Assembly (NCBI RefSeq): GCF_005870035.1
Contig: NZ_SWJG01000008.1
Location: 62,001 to 126,000, forward strand
Origin: Spirosoma lacussanchae
Lineage (GTDB): Bacteria > Bacteroidota > Bacteroidia > Cytophagales > Spirosomataceae
Direction of reading: 5' to 3'
DNA: 64,000 nucleotides
Shown here: one piece after another, positions 9,118 through 17,700 of the stretch
How positions within the stretch are numbered: the first letter of the stretch is position 1
Layout: the number at the start of each line of letters is the position of its first letter
Made by a program: the position numbers and the translations under genes
The notes under the pieces: generated by a model
The model's database searches: none
What the model was told of the DNA's origin: nothing
Seen by the model: the letters and a program-made list of their open reading frames with translations, nothing else

Positions 9118-9429
9118 CTAGGCAAACAGACTTGGCCGGTGCAGATCGCCAACCGGCAACCAGCCCGCATCCCGACGGCGGAGCGACTGGGCAATGGTAA
9201 TGATCCGGTTTCCCTGGTCGCCCTGTTCACCGATGCTGGCCTGTTCGTAGTTCTGCTGGCGGGATGGTTCCCAATCGAATAACTCCGTCTTGGAATCATA
9301 GATACCAACCGGCTTCCGTTTGTTGTCAGCGGCCAGTTTATGCAATACCGATAGAGCCTCGGTCTGTGTGTTGCAGCCAACATGATGATACTGCTCATTG
9401 AGCAGGTAAAGTACTGAAAAACGTTTCAT
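9118..9429 (-). CDS. Small hypothetical protein
   Basis: 104 residues from the ATG at 9429 (MKRFSVLYLLNEQYHHVGC). A longer reading from 9477 is possible but adds an unlikely leader. The first half is a compact alpha/beta-looking segment with TEALSVLHKLAADNKRKPVGIYDSKTELFDWE, and the second half is polar and Gln-rich. No motif is recognised. Its stop lies two bases from the start of the polyol-dehydrogenase-like gene, which supports a real two-gene transcript. Confidence 0.5.
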   Translation of the reverse strand: MKRFSVLYLLNEQYHHVGCNTQTEALSVLHKLAADNKRKPVGIYDSKTELFDWEPSRQQNYEQASIGEQGDQGNRIITIAQSLRRRDAGWLPVGDLHRPSLFA

Positions 9430-9541
9430 GACTTGGTTGTTCAAAAATGAATGAGTACGACCACAACGGACGGACAAACTGGAATACCAGTTACAGCCTG
9501 TTTGGGGCGAAAAGCATAGTTATGTGCTGGTAGAAAACGGA

Positions 9542-9841
9542 CTAGGCGTTTTCCTGCTGGGCGCGAAACCGATCAAGTCCGATTCCTTTGGTTTGGGTCG
9601 CCTTAGAACCGCTCCGGGAGGAAACCGTTCGAGGGCTGACCGCCGACCCGAAAACGGATGGCTGAGGTTGGCCCGGTTGCTGATCGGCGGGCAGCCAGTT
9701 GCTGCCGAATGGGTTGCCACTACGGGCGAGCGCTTCAAAAACCTGCACCTGTTTGTGAATAAAGGTCAGTAGCGTTTGTTGAAACGGGTGGGCCAGCTTC
9801 GTCGGACGAGCACTGGGCCTATGTGTTTGTGAAAATTTCAT
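9542..9841 (-). CDS. Small hypothetical protein
   Basis: 99 residues from the ATG at 9841 (MKFSQTHRPSARP). The middle holds an amphipathic helix (FQQTLLTFIHKQVQVFEALARSG). The rest is Pro/Gln/Ser-rich and probably disordered. No signal peptide and no known motif. An overlapping frame on the other strand (9524-9772) is less convincing. The start faces the LacI gene across an AT-rich region with two LacI-type operators, so it could be a target. Weakly supported as a gene. Confidence 0.4.
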   Translation of the reverse strand: MKFSQTHRPSARPTKLAHPFQQTLLTFIHKQVQVFEALARSGNPFGSNWLPADQQPGQPQPSVFGSAVSPRTVSSRSGSKATQTKGIGLDRFRAQQENA

Positions 9842-10017
9842 AATCTGTAAAGTTGTCGGTCGGGTCGCAGGCCTCTCCCCCATCAGGCTGGAGGCAGCGA
9901 AGCGACATCGGCTGTAGTCCCTGTTGAACTTGGTCGATCCCACCCGGTTTTGGGTGGGCCACTCGCAACTGTTTTTTTGTCAAGCGTTCGTCAAAGTAAC
10001 GGCATCATTCAGTCGAA

Positions 10018-10035
10018 AGTTTAATCGTTTAAACC
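10018..10035 (-). promoter_or_regulatory. Distal LacI-type operator
   Basis: AGTTTAATCGTTTAAACC reads as the reverse complement of the proximal site at 10166-10183, with one difference. The centre is CG flanked by TTTAAW arms, the usual layout of LacI-family sites. Confidence 0.55.
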
Positions 10036-10165
10036 TAAATAATACAACAATCCTAAATTTCATTATATAATACGATATATTTATTAGAATAATACAACAA
10101 AAACGATTGATTTAGAATTTTTCATTGAAGTTTCAAAGTCTGTAAACTTTATATGTCCCTTTTTT

Positions 10166-10183
10166 AGTTTAAACGATTAAACT
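10166..10183 (+). promoter_or_regulatory. Proximal LacI-type operator
   Basis: AGTTTAAACGATTAAACT is a palindrome with a central CG and 7 of 8 matching arm bases. It ends 29 bases before the LacI start codon, well placed for autoregulation. Confidence 0.6.
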
Positions 10184-10212
10184 ATTTTATTGCATTTTGT
10201 TTCGTTAGTGGC

Positions 10213-11247
10213 ATGCAAAAGAAGACTTCTCTTAAAGACATTGCCCAGGTTGTAGGCGTGTCTACAGCCCTGGTGTCGTACGTACTCAACAACAAAAAGG
10301 AAAACCGCATCAGCAAGGAGGTCGCCAAACGAATACGACAGGTTGCCAAAGACTTAAATTATCAGCCCAATCAGATTGCCAAGAGCCTTAAAACCAGCCG
10401 GACGCGTACGCTGGGGCTTATCGTTGCCGATATAGCGAACCCCTTTTTTGCCACGCTGGCCCGATACATCGAGGACGAGGCCGATAAACACAATTACACG
10501 GTCATATTCGCCAGCTCGGACGAAAACCCGGATAAGTGCCAAAAACTGATAACGACCCTGCTTAATCGCCAGGTCGACGGCCTGATCCTGGCTCCTCCCG
10601 CCGGGGTAGAGTCGCAGGTAATCGATCTGCAGAAAAAAGGAATCCCACTGGTTCTGGTTGATCGGTACTTTCCTGACATCCGAACCAGCTATGTGGCCCT
10701 GAATAACTTTCAGGCCATGTACACGGCCGTCGATCACCTGGCTAAAGCGGGATATCGTCGGGTTGGCATGATCACCCTCGACACGGACCTCTATCATATT
10801 ACCGAGCGAACGAGAGGGTATCTGGCTGCTCTCCAGGATAACAACCTCACCACCCGGCGCAGCTGGCTCAAACCGATTGGCCCATCGAACCTGCCAGCCG
10901 AGGTAGCCAGAACCCTGCAAGCATTCACGACTGGCCCCCAGCCGGTAGAAGCTGTCCTGTTCGCATCAAACCTGATCGCTATGGCGGGTCTGAAAGCCAT
11001 TAAATCGTTATCAGTAGCCGTACCCAACGAGCTGGCGGTGGTCTGTTTCGACGAAACGGATACCTACGGACTTTTCGACACGCCCCTCACGTACATTCGT
11101 CAACCCGTTCAGGAACTAGGCCAGCTGGCCGTTTCGGTTCTTCTCAACACACTGGCCGTGCCGGGCCAGATCACCCAGGTCAACCTGGATGGTCAGCTGA
11201 TTGGGCAGGCCTCCACCCAGCCGGTCTCCATCCTGCTACCTGACTAA
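10213..11247 (+). CDS. LacI-family transcriptional regulator
   Basis: 344 residues. The N-terminal helix-turn-helix and hinge (TSLKDIAQVVGVSTALVSYVLNN, residues 5-27, interrupted here only for length) are classic LacI. The LGLIVADIANPFFA stretch begins the periplasmic-binding-protein-like effector domain, which runs to about 335. Length is normal. It probably binds a sugar and represses a nearby gene. The only close targets are its own promoter and the small gene that faces it at 9842. No sugar-catabolic operon adjoins it, so the effector is unknown. The downstream region holds a decayed AraC gene. Confidence 0.92.
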   Translation: MQKKTSLKDIAQVVGVSTALVSYVLNNKKENRISKEVAKRIRQVAKDLNYQPNQIAKSLKTSRTRTLGLIVADIANPFFATLARYIEDEADKHNYTVIFASSDENPDKCQKLITTLLNRQVDGLILAPPAGVESQVIDLQKKGIPLVLVDRYFPDIRTSYVALNNFQAMYTAVDHLAKAGYRRVGMITLDTDLYHITERTRGYLAALQDNNLTTRRSWLKPIGPSNLPAEVARTLQAFTTGPQPVEAVLFASNLIAMAGLKAIKSLSVAVPNELAVVCFDETDTYGLFDTPLTYIRQPVQELGQLAVSVLLNTLAVPGQITQVNLDGQLIGQASTQPVSILLPD

Positions 11248-11370
11248 ACAGAATAGCTCTGCCGAGACCTGCACAGGACGCAGCCCGTTCGGATCAGACT
11301 CCGCCAAGCTGTTCCTGCGTCGTTATTTGAATTTCGTAAGTTTCTGTTTGTTTTTCGTCCTTTTACGTAA

Positions 11371-11655
11371 CTGGGGCCCGGTAGCTTTGTATCAAATTTA
11401 AAGGCCCACGATTACGCGCTGCACCTATCGATTCATGTGAACCATTTGAACCGCTCGGTCAGGGAACATAAGGGACGACCCACAACGGCTCATATTGCCG
11501 ACCGTGTCATCAGCGAAGCAAAAGCCCTGCTGCAGTTTACAGATTGGAGTATCTCGGAGATTGCGTACGCGCTGGGCTTCGACTACCCCACCCACTTCAA
11601 TAACTTCTTCAAAAAAATGACCGCCACCACCCCCAGAGCATTCCGGTCTTCATAA
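11371..11655 (+). pseudogene. Remnant of an AraC-family regulator (DNA-binding domain only)
   Basis: The frame opens after the TAA at 11368-11370 and reads HDYALHLSIHVNHLNRSV... SISEIAYALGF...FFKKMTATTPRAFR to the stop at 11653-11655. That is a nearly full AraC double helix-turn-helix (about 85 residues) with its C-terminal signature, but the N-terminal sensor domain is missing and no ATG precedes it. A GTG at 11437 could start a 72-residue product lacking half of the first helix-turn-helix. A TAGCTTTG promoter-like -7 element lies inside the frame at 11382-11389. Most likely a truncated gene. An expressed mini-regulator is possible. Confidence 0.7.
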
Positions 11656-11849
11656 ACCTGAATCAGGTACATTTAACCCACAGGAAAACCGAGTCCAGTC
11701 GTCTGAATTACCAGCCAACAACCCGGTGCTGCTGGCTTGACCAGTCAGTGATGGTGAGCTGTAGCGTCGTTCCACAATCGGGGAAATGCGATTTTTTTGC
11801 ACCACCGGCGGATAAAGCTGGTTATGCATAAAACGTTGATTACTCCCGC

Positions 11850-13013
11850 ATGCACCTGTCCGAACGATACAGCCAGTTGAGGGCCCGAAGCGAAGCCATT
11901 TGTCAGGGCCTGGAACCCGAAGATTATGTTGTACAACCCGTAGTTGATGTGAGTCCGCCCAAATGGCATCTGGGACATACGACCTGGTTCTTTGAAACAT
12001 TCATCCTCATACCATCATCCGCTGGCTACCAAGTATTTGACCCCAGCTATCCGTACGTATTTAACAGCTATTACGAGTCGGTGGGGGCGCGGGTAGTCCG
12101 AACCGATCGGGGCAACCTGAGCCGTCCGTCAGTGGCTGACGTGATGGCGTACCGGGCACATGTCGACAAAGCCATGCAGGCATTTCTGGCTGAGACAGCG
12201 CTTTTGTCCGACTCACTGCGGGCCACTATCGAACTAGGCATCAACCACGAAGAACAGCACCAGGAGCTATTGATTACCGACATCAAATACATTCTGGGTC
12301 ATAACCCGCTCATGCCGGGCTACAGCACCTCGTACCCAAAACCGGACGTCCCAGACTGCCAGCAGCCCGACTGGATCTCCCTGCCTGCGGGTGTTTACGA
12401 GATTGGGTCCCACGGCGATGAGTTCTGCTTCGACAACGAACTAAACCGGCACAAGGTGTATCTGGCCGCCTATCAGATTCAGTCTCAGCTGGTCAGCAAT
12501 GCCGATTATCTGGCGTTCATCGAAGCAGGCGGCTATTCAGACTTTCGGTTCTGGCATGCAGAAGGCTGGGAATGGATCAAAAGCCAGCAAAGCCAGGCCC
12601 CCCTTTACTGGCACCAGATCGATGGCAGCTGGTTCCACTACAGTCCGAAGGGGCTGGTGCCGCTGCCGCCCCATCAGCCCGTCTGTCACGTCAGCTATTA
12701 CGAAGCCTGGGCGTATGCGCAGTGGCGCGGGTTGCGCCTGCCCACCGAGGCCGAATGGGAAGTGGCTCAACACCTATTTCCGTGGGGCCCGCGCTGGGAA
12801 TGGACCGAAAGCGCTTACCTGCCTTATCCTGGCTTTACGAAAGCGGAGGGGGCTATTGGCGAATATAACGGCAAGTTCATGGTCAGTCAGATGGTGCTTC
12901 GGGGGGCCTCGGAAGCAACAACCCCCGGTCACAGCCGCCCCACCTACCGCAATTTTTTTCACCCTCCTTTACGCTGGCAGTTCACGGGTATTCGCCTGGC
13001 CAGATCCATATGA
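11850..13013 (+). CDS. egtB: Ergothioneine biosynthesis sulfoxide synthase EgtB
   Basis: 387 residues. The N-terminal DinB-like helical domain carries the expected iron ligands: KWHLGH (His40 and His43) and HEEQH (residues 133-137). The C-terminal part is the FGE-sulfatase domain, with RLPTEAEWE, WEWTESAYLPYPGF and YRNFFHPPLRWQFTGIRLAR. The enzyme is a non-haem iron oxygenase that joins a thiol (cysteine or gamma-glutamylcysteine) to trimethylhistidine and oxidises it to the sulfoxide. Length is slightly under the usual 420-450. The stop overlaps the EgtD start by four bases (ATGA), so the two are translationally coupled. Which thiol donor it uses cannot be told here; no EgtA or EgtC is encoded nearby. 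Confidence 0.93.
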   Translation: MHLSERYSQLRARSEAICQGLEPEDYVVQPVVDVSPPKWHLGHTTWFFETFILIPSSAGYQVFDPSYPYVFNSYYESVGARVVRTDRGNLSRPSVADVMAYRAHVDKAMQAFLAETALLSDSLRATIELGINHEEQHQELLITDIKYILGHNPLMPGYSTSYPKPDVPDCQQPDWISLPAGVYEIGSHGDEFCFDNELNRHKVYLAAYQIQSQLVSNADYLAFIEAGGYSDFRFWHAEGWEWIKSQQSQAPLYWHQIDGSWFHYSPKGLVPLPPHQPVCHVSYYEAWAYAQWRGLRLPTEAEWEVAQHLFPWGPRWEWTESAYLPYPGFTKAEGAIGEYNGKFMVSQMVLRGASEATTPGHSRPTYRNFFHPPLRWQFTGIRLARSI

Positions 13014-13987
13014 CAGATTCTACCGGTATGCAACTTACTCAAGTTGACAGCGCCTTTCGTCGGGATGTCATCCGCGGCTTATCCGCCAGCCCAAAATTCC
13101 TGCTGTCGAAATACTTTTATGATTCCAGGGGCGATGCCTTGTTTCAGCAGATCATGCGTTGCCCGGAGTACTACCTGACCCGGGCCGAAGAAGAAATTTT
13201 GCGGGACAAAAGCAGGGATATTTTACGGGCCTGCACCACTCCGCACCCAACGTTCGATATCGTTGAACTGGGAGCGGGCGATGCCTCCAAGACCACGCAC
13301 CTGCTGCGGGCCGCTATAGACCTGACGTTCAGCAACCGCTATGTGCCAATCGATATTTCGGCCAGCATGGTTGAGCAACTTACGCAAACATTACCGGTAC
13401 AGCTCCCGGGCCTGGAGGTCGATGGCCTCGCCGGTGAATACTTCCCGATGCTGGCCCAACTGCAACACAACGGGCCAACCCCAAAGCTGGTATTGTTTCT
13501 GGGAGGAACCATCGGCAACCTCCTGCCGACCGAAGCGATCGCGTTTTGTAAGGAACTGAACAACTACCTGAAACCGGGCGATTACGTTCTGATGGGATTC
13601 GATCTGCGGAAGGACCCTCAGACCATACTAAATGCCTATAACGACAAAGCCGGACTGACCCGCGCGTTTAACCTGAACCTGCTGAACCGGATCAATGACG
13701 AGTTAGGGGGTACGTTCGACCCGGCAAACTTTGTTCATTTTCCCGTGTATGACCCCGTAACCGGAGCCTGTAAGAGCTATCTGGTCAGCACCTGCCAGCA
13801 CGACATCCTCCTGGACGACGGCACCCTTTTCCGGTTCGGGAAAGACGAACCGATCTACATGGAAATTTCGCAGAAGTACACCCACACGCAGATTGCCAAA
13901 CTGGGTAATGAAGCGGGTTTCGAGCCGATACAGACATACATGGATAGCCAACAGCAGTTTACGGATGTGCTTTGGAGAAAACCCTGA
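13010..13987 (+). CDS. egtD: L-histidine N-alpha-methyltransferase EgtD
   Basis: 325 residues, the normal length. The sequence FLLSKYFYDSRGDALFQQI near residues 27-45 and the SAM-binding VELGAGDASKTTHLL (about 86-100) are family hallmarks. LFLGGTIGNL and the C-terminal EISQKYTH stretch also match. The enzyme makes trimethylhistidine (hercynine) from histidine with three SAM, the first step of ergothioneine synthesis, and feeds EgtB. It overlaps egtB by four bases. The final C-S lyase (EgtE) is not in the window, so that step must be supplied from elsewhere in the genome. Confidence 0.95.
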   Translation: MTDSTGMQLTQVDSAFRRDVIRGLSASPKFLLSKYFYDSRGDALFQQIMRCPEYYLTRAEEEILRDKSRDILRACTTPHPTFDIVELGAGDASKTTHLLRAAIDLTFSNRYVPIDISASMVEQLTQTLPVQLPGLEVDGLAGEYFPMLAQLQHNGPTPKLVLFLGGTIGNLLPTEAIAFCKELNNYLKPGDYVLMGFDLRKDPQTILNAYNDKAGLTRAFNLNLLNRINDELGGTFDPANFVHFPVYDPVTGACKSYLVSTCQHDILLDDGTLFRFGKDEPIYMEISQKYTHTQIAKLGNEAGFEPIQTYMDSQQQFTDVLWRKP

Positions 13988-14187
13988 ATCATTACCACAA
14001 TACACTGACTTTCTGCATACTACACCGAATTAACACCAGGGCTAGCCCTGTCTTGTCCTCCCAACGGGCAAATACGGATGACAAGGCTGGGCCAGCATTC
14101 GTTACTAAATTCCGGATAGGGCTGCTTCAGAGCCAGACCCGGTGTGTTTCCGGGCAACGCGACGCAGTCAGAGTCAGTACGCACGCC

Positions 14188-14228
14188 TAGGGAAATGGCC
14201 ATTTAGTAGATAATTGGCCATTTCCCTA
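14188..14228. repeat. Perfect 14-bp inverted repeat
   Basis: TAGGGAAATGGCCA (14188-14201) is followed, after 13 bases, by its exact complement (14215-14228). There is no T-run after it, so it is a poor classical terminator, although it could end the egtBD transcript. It ends 51 bases before the receiver-protein start, where it could also serve as an operator or an mRNA 5' stem. Confidence 0.65.
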
Positions 14229-14279
14229 TCAATTCTGAACTCATTGGGTTCTGTATGCACAACGAAGAATTGAAAACGT

Positions 14280-14714
14280 ATGGAAGTAAACGGTCCTATC
14301 ATTTGTATTGACGACGATACAGATGACGAAGTGCTTTTAACCCCTATTCTCAACGAAATCGCCCCGCTGAGCCCGGTCATTTTTTTCAGCAGTGCCCAAC
14401 TCGCGCTCGACTACCTGAAAACAACCAAAGACCGGCCCTTTTTGATCATCTCAGAAGTCAGCCTGCAGGAAATGAGCGGAATCGAGCTGCGCCAGCAGAT
14501 CGAAGAGGATTCAGCCTTACGCAAACGTGCGATTCCGTTCATTTTCTTTACCCATCCTGTTTACAAACACCTGGTCGAAGAAGCCTATGAGCTAACCATA
14601 CAGGGATTTTTTGAAAAGCAGCAGAGTCAGCAGGCCATGCGCTCCCAGTTACAGGCTATCGTGGATTACTGGTCTAACTGCCTGCACCCCAATCGGTTTA
14701 CTGAGGAAGACTAA
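14280..14714 (+). CDS. Stand-alone receiver-domain protein with Glu at the phospho-acceptor site
   Basis: 144 residues, one CheY-like domain and no output domain. The acidic pocket is present (CIDDDTDDE, residues 9-17), as are the switch Thr (FFTHP) and the conserved Lys (FFEKQ near 120). The stretch FLIISEVSLQEMSG aligns with the usual LIILDINMPxMSG so that the acceptor Asp is replaced by Glu (about residue 61). Glu often mimics the phosphorylated state, so it may signal without a kinase. No kinase gene is adjacent. It lies between egtD and the convergent cytochrome gene, with 9 bases to the latter's stop. Confidence 0.8.
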   Translation: MEVNGPIICIDDDTDDEVLLTPILNEIAPLSPVIFFSSAQLALDYLKTTKDRPFLIISEVSLQEMSGIELRQQIEEDSALRKRAIPFIFFTHPVYKHLVEEAYELTIQGFFEKQQSQQAMRSQLQAIVDYWSNCLHPNRFTEED

Positions 14715-14723
14715 CCCGCTCTC

Positions 14724-17700
14724 CTACTTGTCGTCCTGTAACGTAGCCAGGAAACTGACCACATCCCGAATCTCGCGTTTGGTGAGCAAGTACTTCATAT
14801 CCGGCATACTCGACGGCGAATCGGTACGGGTAGCTATCTGGTTCTTTCTGATCACGGCATCGGGCTGATCACCGGCTTTAATGGTCAGTTCGGTAGCCGT
14901 TTCGCCCTGAATGATACCGCTGATCGTTTTGCCGTCTTTCAGCGCGAGTGTGGTCGTGCCGAAACCGGGAGCCAGCCGCGCGCTGGGATTGATTACGGCT
15001 TCGAGCAGTTGTTCGCGGGTTAGCCGCCGGGCAACCCCGTTCAGGCGCGGACCGGCATTACCTCCCAGGTCATCGTAGGCATGGCACCGGATGCACTGTG
15101 CCGTCTGGTGCCGCATGAAGATCCGGCGTCCTTTATCGGGCTCCCCCCCCAGCAAACTGCCCTTGTACGACGCCATAACCGCATCCGCCGACAAACCGCC
15201 GGTGATGGTTTTGTAGCGGCTGGCCAGTACCGGTGATCGGGTGCTGGCAATGGCTTCTTCCAGTTCCAGGCTGATTTCGGGCGAGAGTGTCCCGCCCTCC
15301 AGTTTTGTCAGCAGTTGATTGAACACAAGCTGTGTGTTGGCAACGGGCAGCTTGCCCAACGTCAACAGAGCCGCCTGCTTTTCTTCGACGGGTTGATTGT
15401 TGATTACGTCGGTCAACAGCGTGGTGATGCGGTCTTTTGCCATGGTGGTTTTGCCAACCAGATCCAGCGCGGCTACCCGAACCTGTTTGTCTTTGTCGGC
15501 CAGACCGATTTCGATGGCATTACCAATTTTAGGACTATTCAGCCCCGCCAGCGCCCGCAGCGCTTCGACCCGAATCGTGGCCGATGCATCGGTTTTTAGC
15601 CGGTCCAGCAGGTTATCCGATGCCTGCGACAGACCCAGCTTCTGAATGCCCCGCACCGCGCTGAGTCGTAAACTCTGATCCGAATGGGTTAGTAACTGGG
15701 TGTAGGTGGCTGCCGATTTAGTTTTTACCAGATTGGCGTCCCGTACGGCCGGACCCCGATACCGCCCGTCAACGCGGTCCAGCACCGACGGCTTCGACCA
15801 GGTACTGAGTGCGTCGAGGGCATCGGCCCGCATCGCAACGGGGCCCCCCTCCCGGCCGGCAAAGCTGATCAGCTGCTGCATGGCTGCTGGCGTTCCTACC
15901 CGCAGGTTGGCACTGATGGCCCGCCGAAGCAGCGGCTCATTCGTGAAACGGGTCGTGGTCAACAGATTACCCAGGGCAGGCAAGGCGCCCGGAATAGACA
16001 AATCGTCGTTGATACCCCGCGCGGCTTCGGTAACGATAAACTCATCATCGTCGGCCAGAAAATTGGCAATGCCGGGATGACTCAACCGCCGAAGGGCCAC
16101 TACAGCCGCAATCCGCACTCCCCGCGACGGGTGCTTGGCCAGCGCTACAACCGGCTCTGCCTTCCCAATTCGGGCCAGCGCCAGACTCCCTGCATGACGC
16201 AGGTACGCGTCTTTGTCGTTGTTGGCCGCCAGCATGGCAATGATCGGCTGAATAGCGGGTTCATAGGCCATCCGACCGAGGGCTTCGGCCGCAAAGAACT
16301 GCACCCGTTCGCTCGGATCGCTCAACAGCGGCAACACCGAGGGGGCGGCTTCGGTGTGGCGACCATCGCCCAGCCATTTGGCAGCCTGTGCCTTGATTTC
16401 AGGGTCTTTGTCTGTCAGCAGGGGCACCAGCTGCTGGGCGTATTTCTTATCCTGCCGGGCCAGCTGGCTGATACCCCAGATGCCGTGAATGCGGGCTAGT
16501 TGATCGGCAGTTTGCCGGATGGCCGCGCTGAGCACCGGAGCGCCTTTAGCGCCCCGCTTCACCAGCTCGAACTGAGCTTTCTGGCGCACGCGCATGTCGG
16601 GGTTTTTCAGGTAATCGCCCAGTTGGGTTTCGGAAACGCGGGCGAAGTTCTCGGCCAGCAGCTTTTTGGTCAGCAGCCGTTCAGCCGAGCCAGCTCCGTC
16701 TTTATCGTCGAGTTTCCAGATCCGACCGTAGTCTTTGGAGTCCCAGCCGTTAATCCAGTCGGCTACGTACATGGCTCCGTCGGGACCGAAGTCGATGCCG
16801 GTAGCCAGCACATTACCCAGTATTTTTTTGTGTTCACCCAGCTCAAAAGAAGCTCCTTTGGGCTTCAGGCTAAACATATGAATACCCGACCGGGCCGGGC
16901 TACCCACAAACTCGCCAATGAAAAACTTATTCTTATAGGCCGGACTCAACGCCGTACCCGGGTTGAACAGCATACCGGTCGGTCCGCTGACAAAGTTGGC
17001 GATGGTCGGCGTAAAATAAGCGGCCTGACCGTCGAAGCGGGGTTTGTACATCCCCTCATCCATCCAGACTTTGTAGGTGTTGTTGTTCGGGTCGCGGTAT
17101 TTACCGTACTGCCAGTTGCTGCGCCAGCCGGTATCGGAGCCGTTGACGATATAGACAAGCCGTTCGCGTTCGCCGGGGTGATCGCCGTCGTTGTCTTCGC
17201 TGATCAGGTTACCATATTGATCGAAAACAAATTCGTGGGTGTTGCGAACACCGTAGGCAAATACCTCGAAGTCGCTCCCATCCGGATTCGACCGGACAAT
17301 AACGCCACTGTTCGGGTGCTCCCACTTCTTGCCGTCAGGCCCTTTTCCGTTGAAACCGATATCGCCAATCTGCCAGTAAATACGCCCATCGGGACCCATC
17401 TTAATGCTCGACATCCCGTGGCCGCTGAAGCCGACGTGTACTCCGTACCCGTGCGAAATAGATTTTTTCTCGTCGATGATGCCGTCGCCGTTTTTGTCTT
17501 TCATGCGCCACAGGTCCGGCGCTACGGCTACGTACAGATCGTTACCATCGGCCATCACGCCACCGGCAACGTCGGTTACTTCGTCATGGAAATCACTGAC
17601 GACCCGTTTCGACAGATCAGCCAGTCCATCGCCCGAGGTGTCTTCGAGCCGGTAGACATGTTCACGCTCAATGGTCAGATCCCGCCAGTCGTGCGAGCCG

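Larger units (their letters stand above)
9842..10212. promoter_or_regulatory. AT-rich divergent regulatory region before the LacI gene
   Basis: 371 bases without a convincing gene. From about 10000 on, composition drops sharply to AT-rich (long A/T runs at 10040-10200) against GC-rich flanks. Two near-identical 18-bp LacI-type operators lie in it at 10018-10035 and 10166-10183, 148 bp apart centre to centre. No clean TTTG/TAnnTTTG promoter was found. Confidence 0.6.

Noticed and set aside
9524..9772. An 82-codon plus-strand frame opposite the small gene at 9542
   Set aside because: The minus-strand frame has a better helix and start context; both remain weak.
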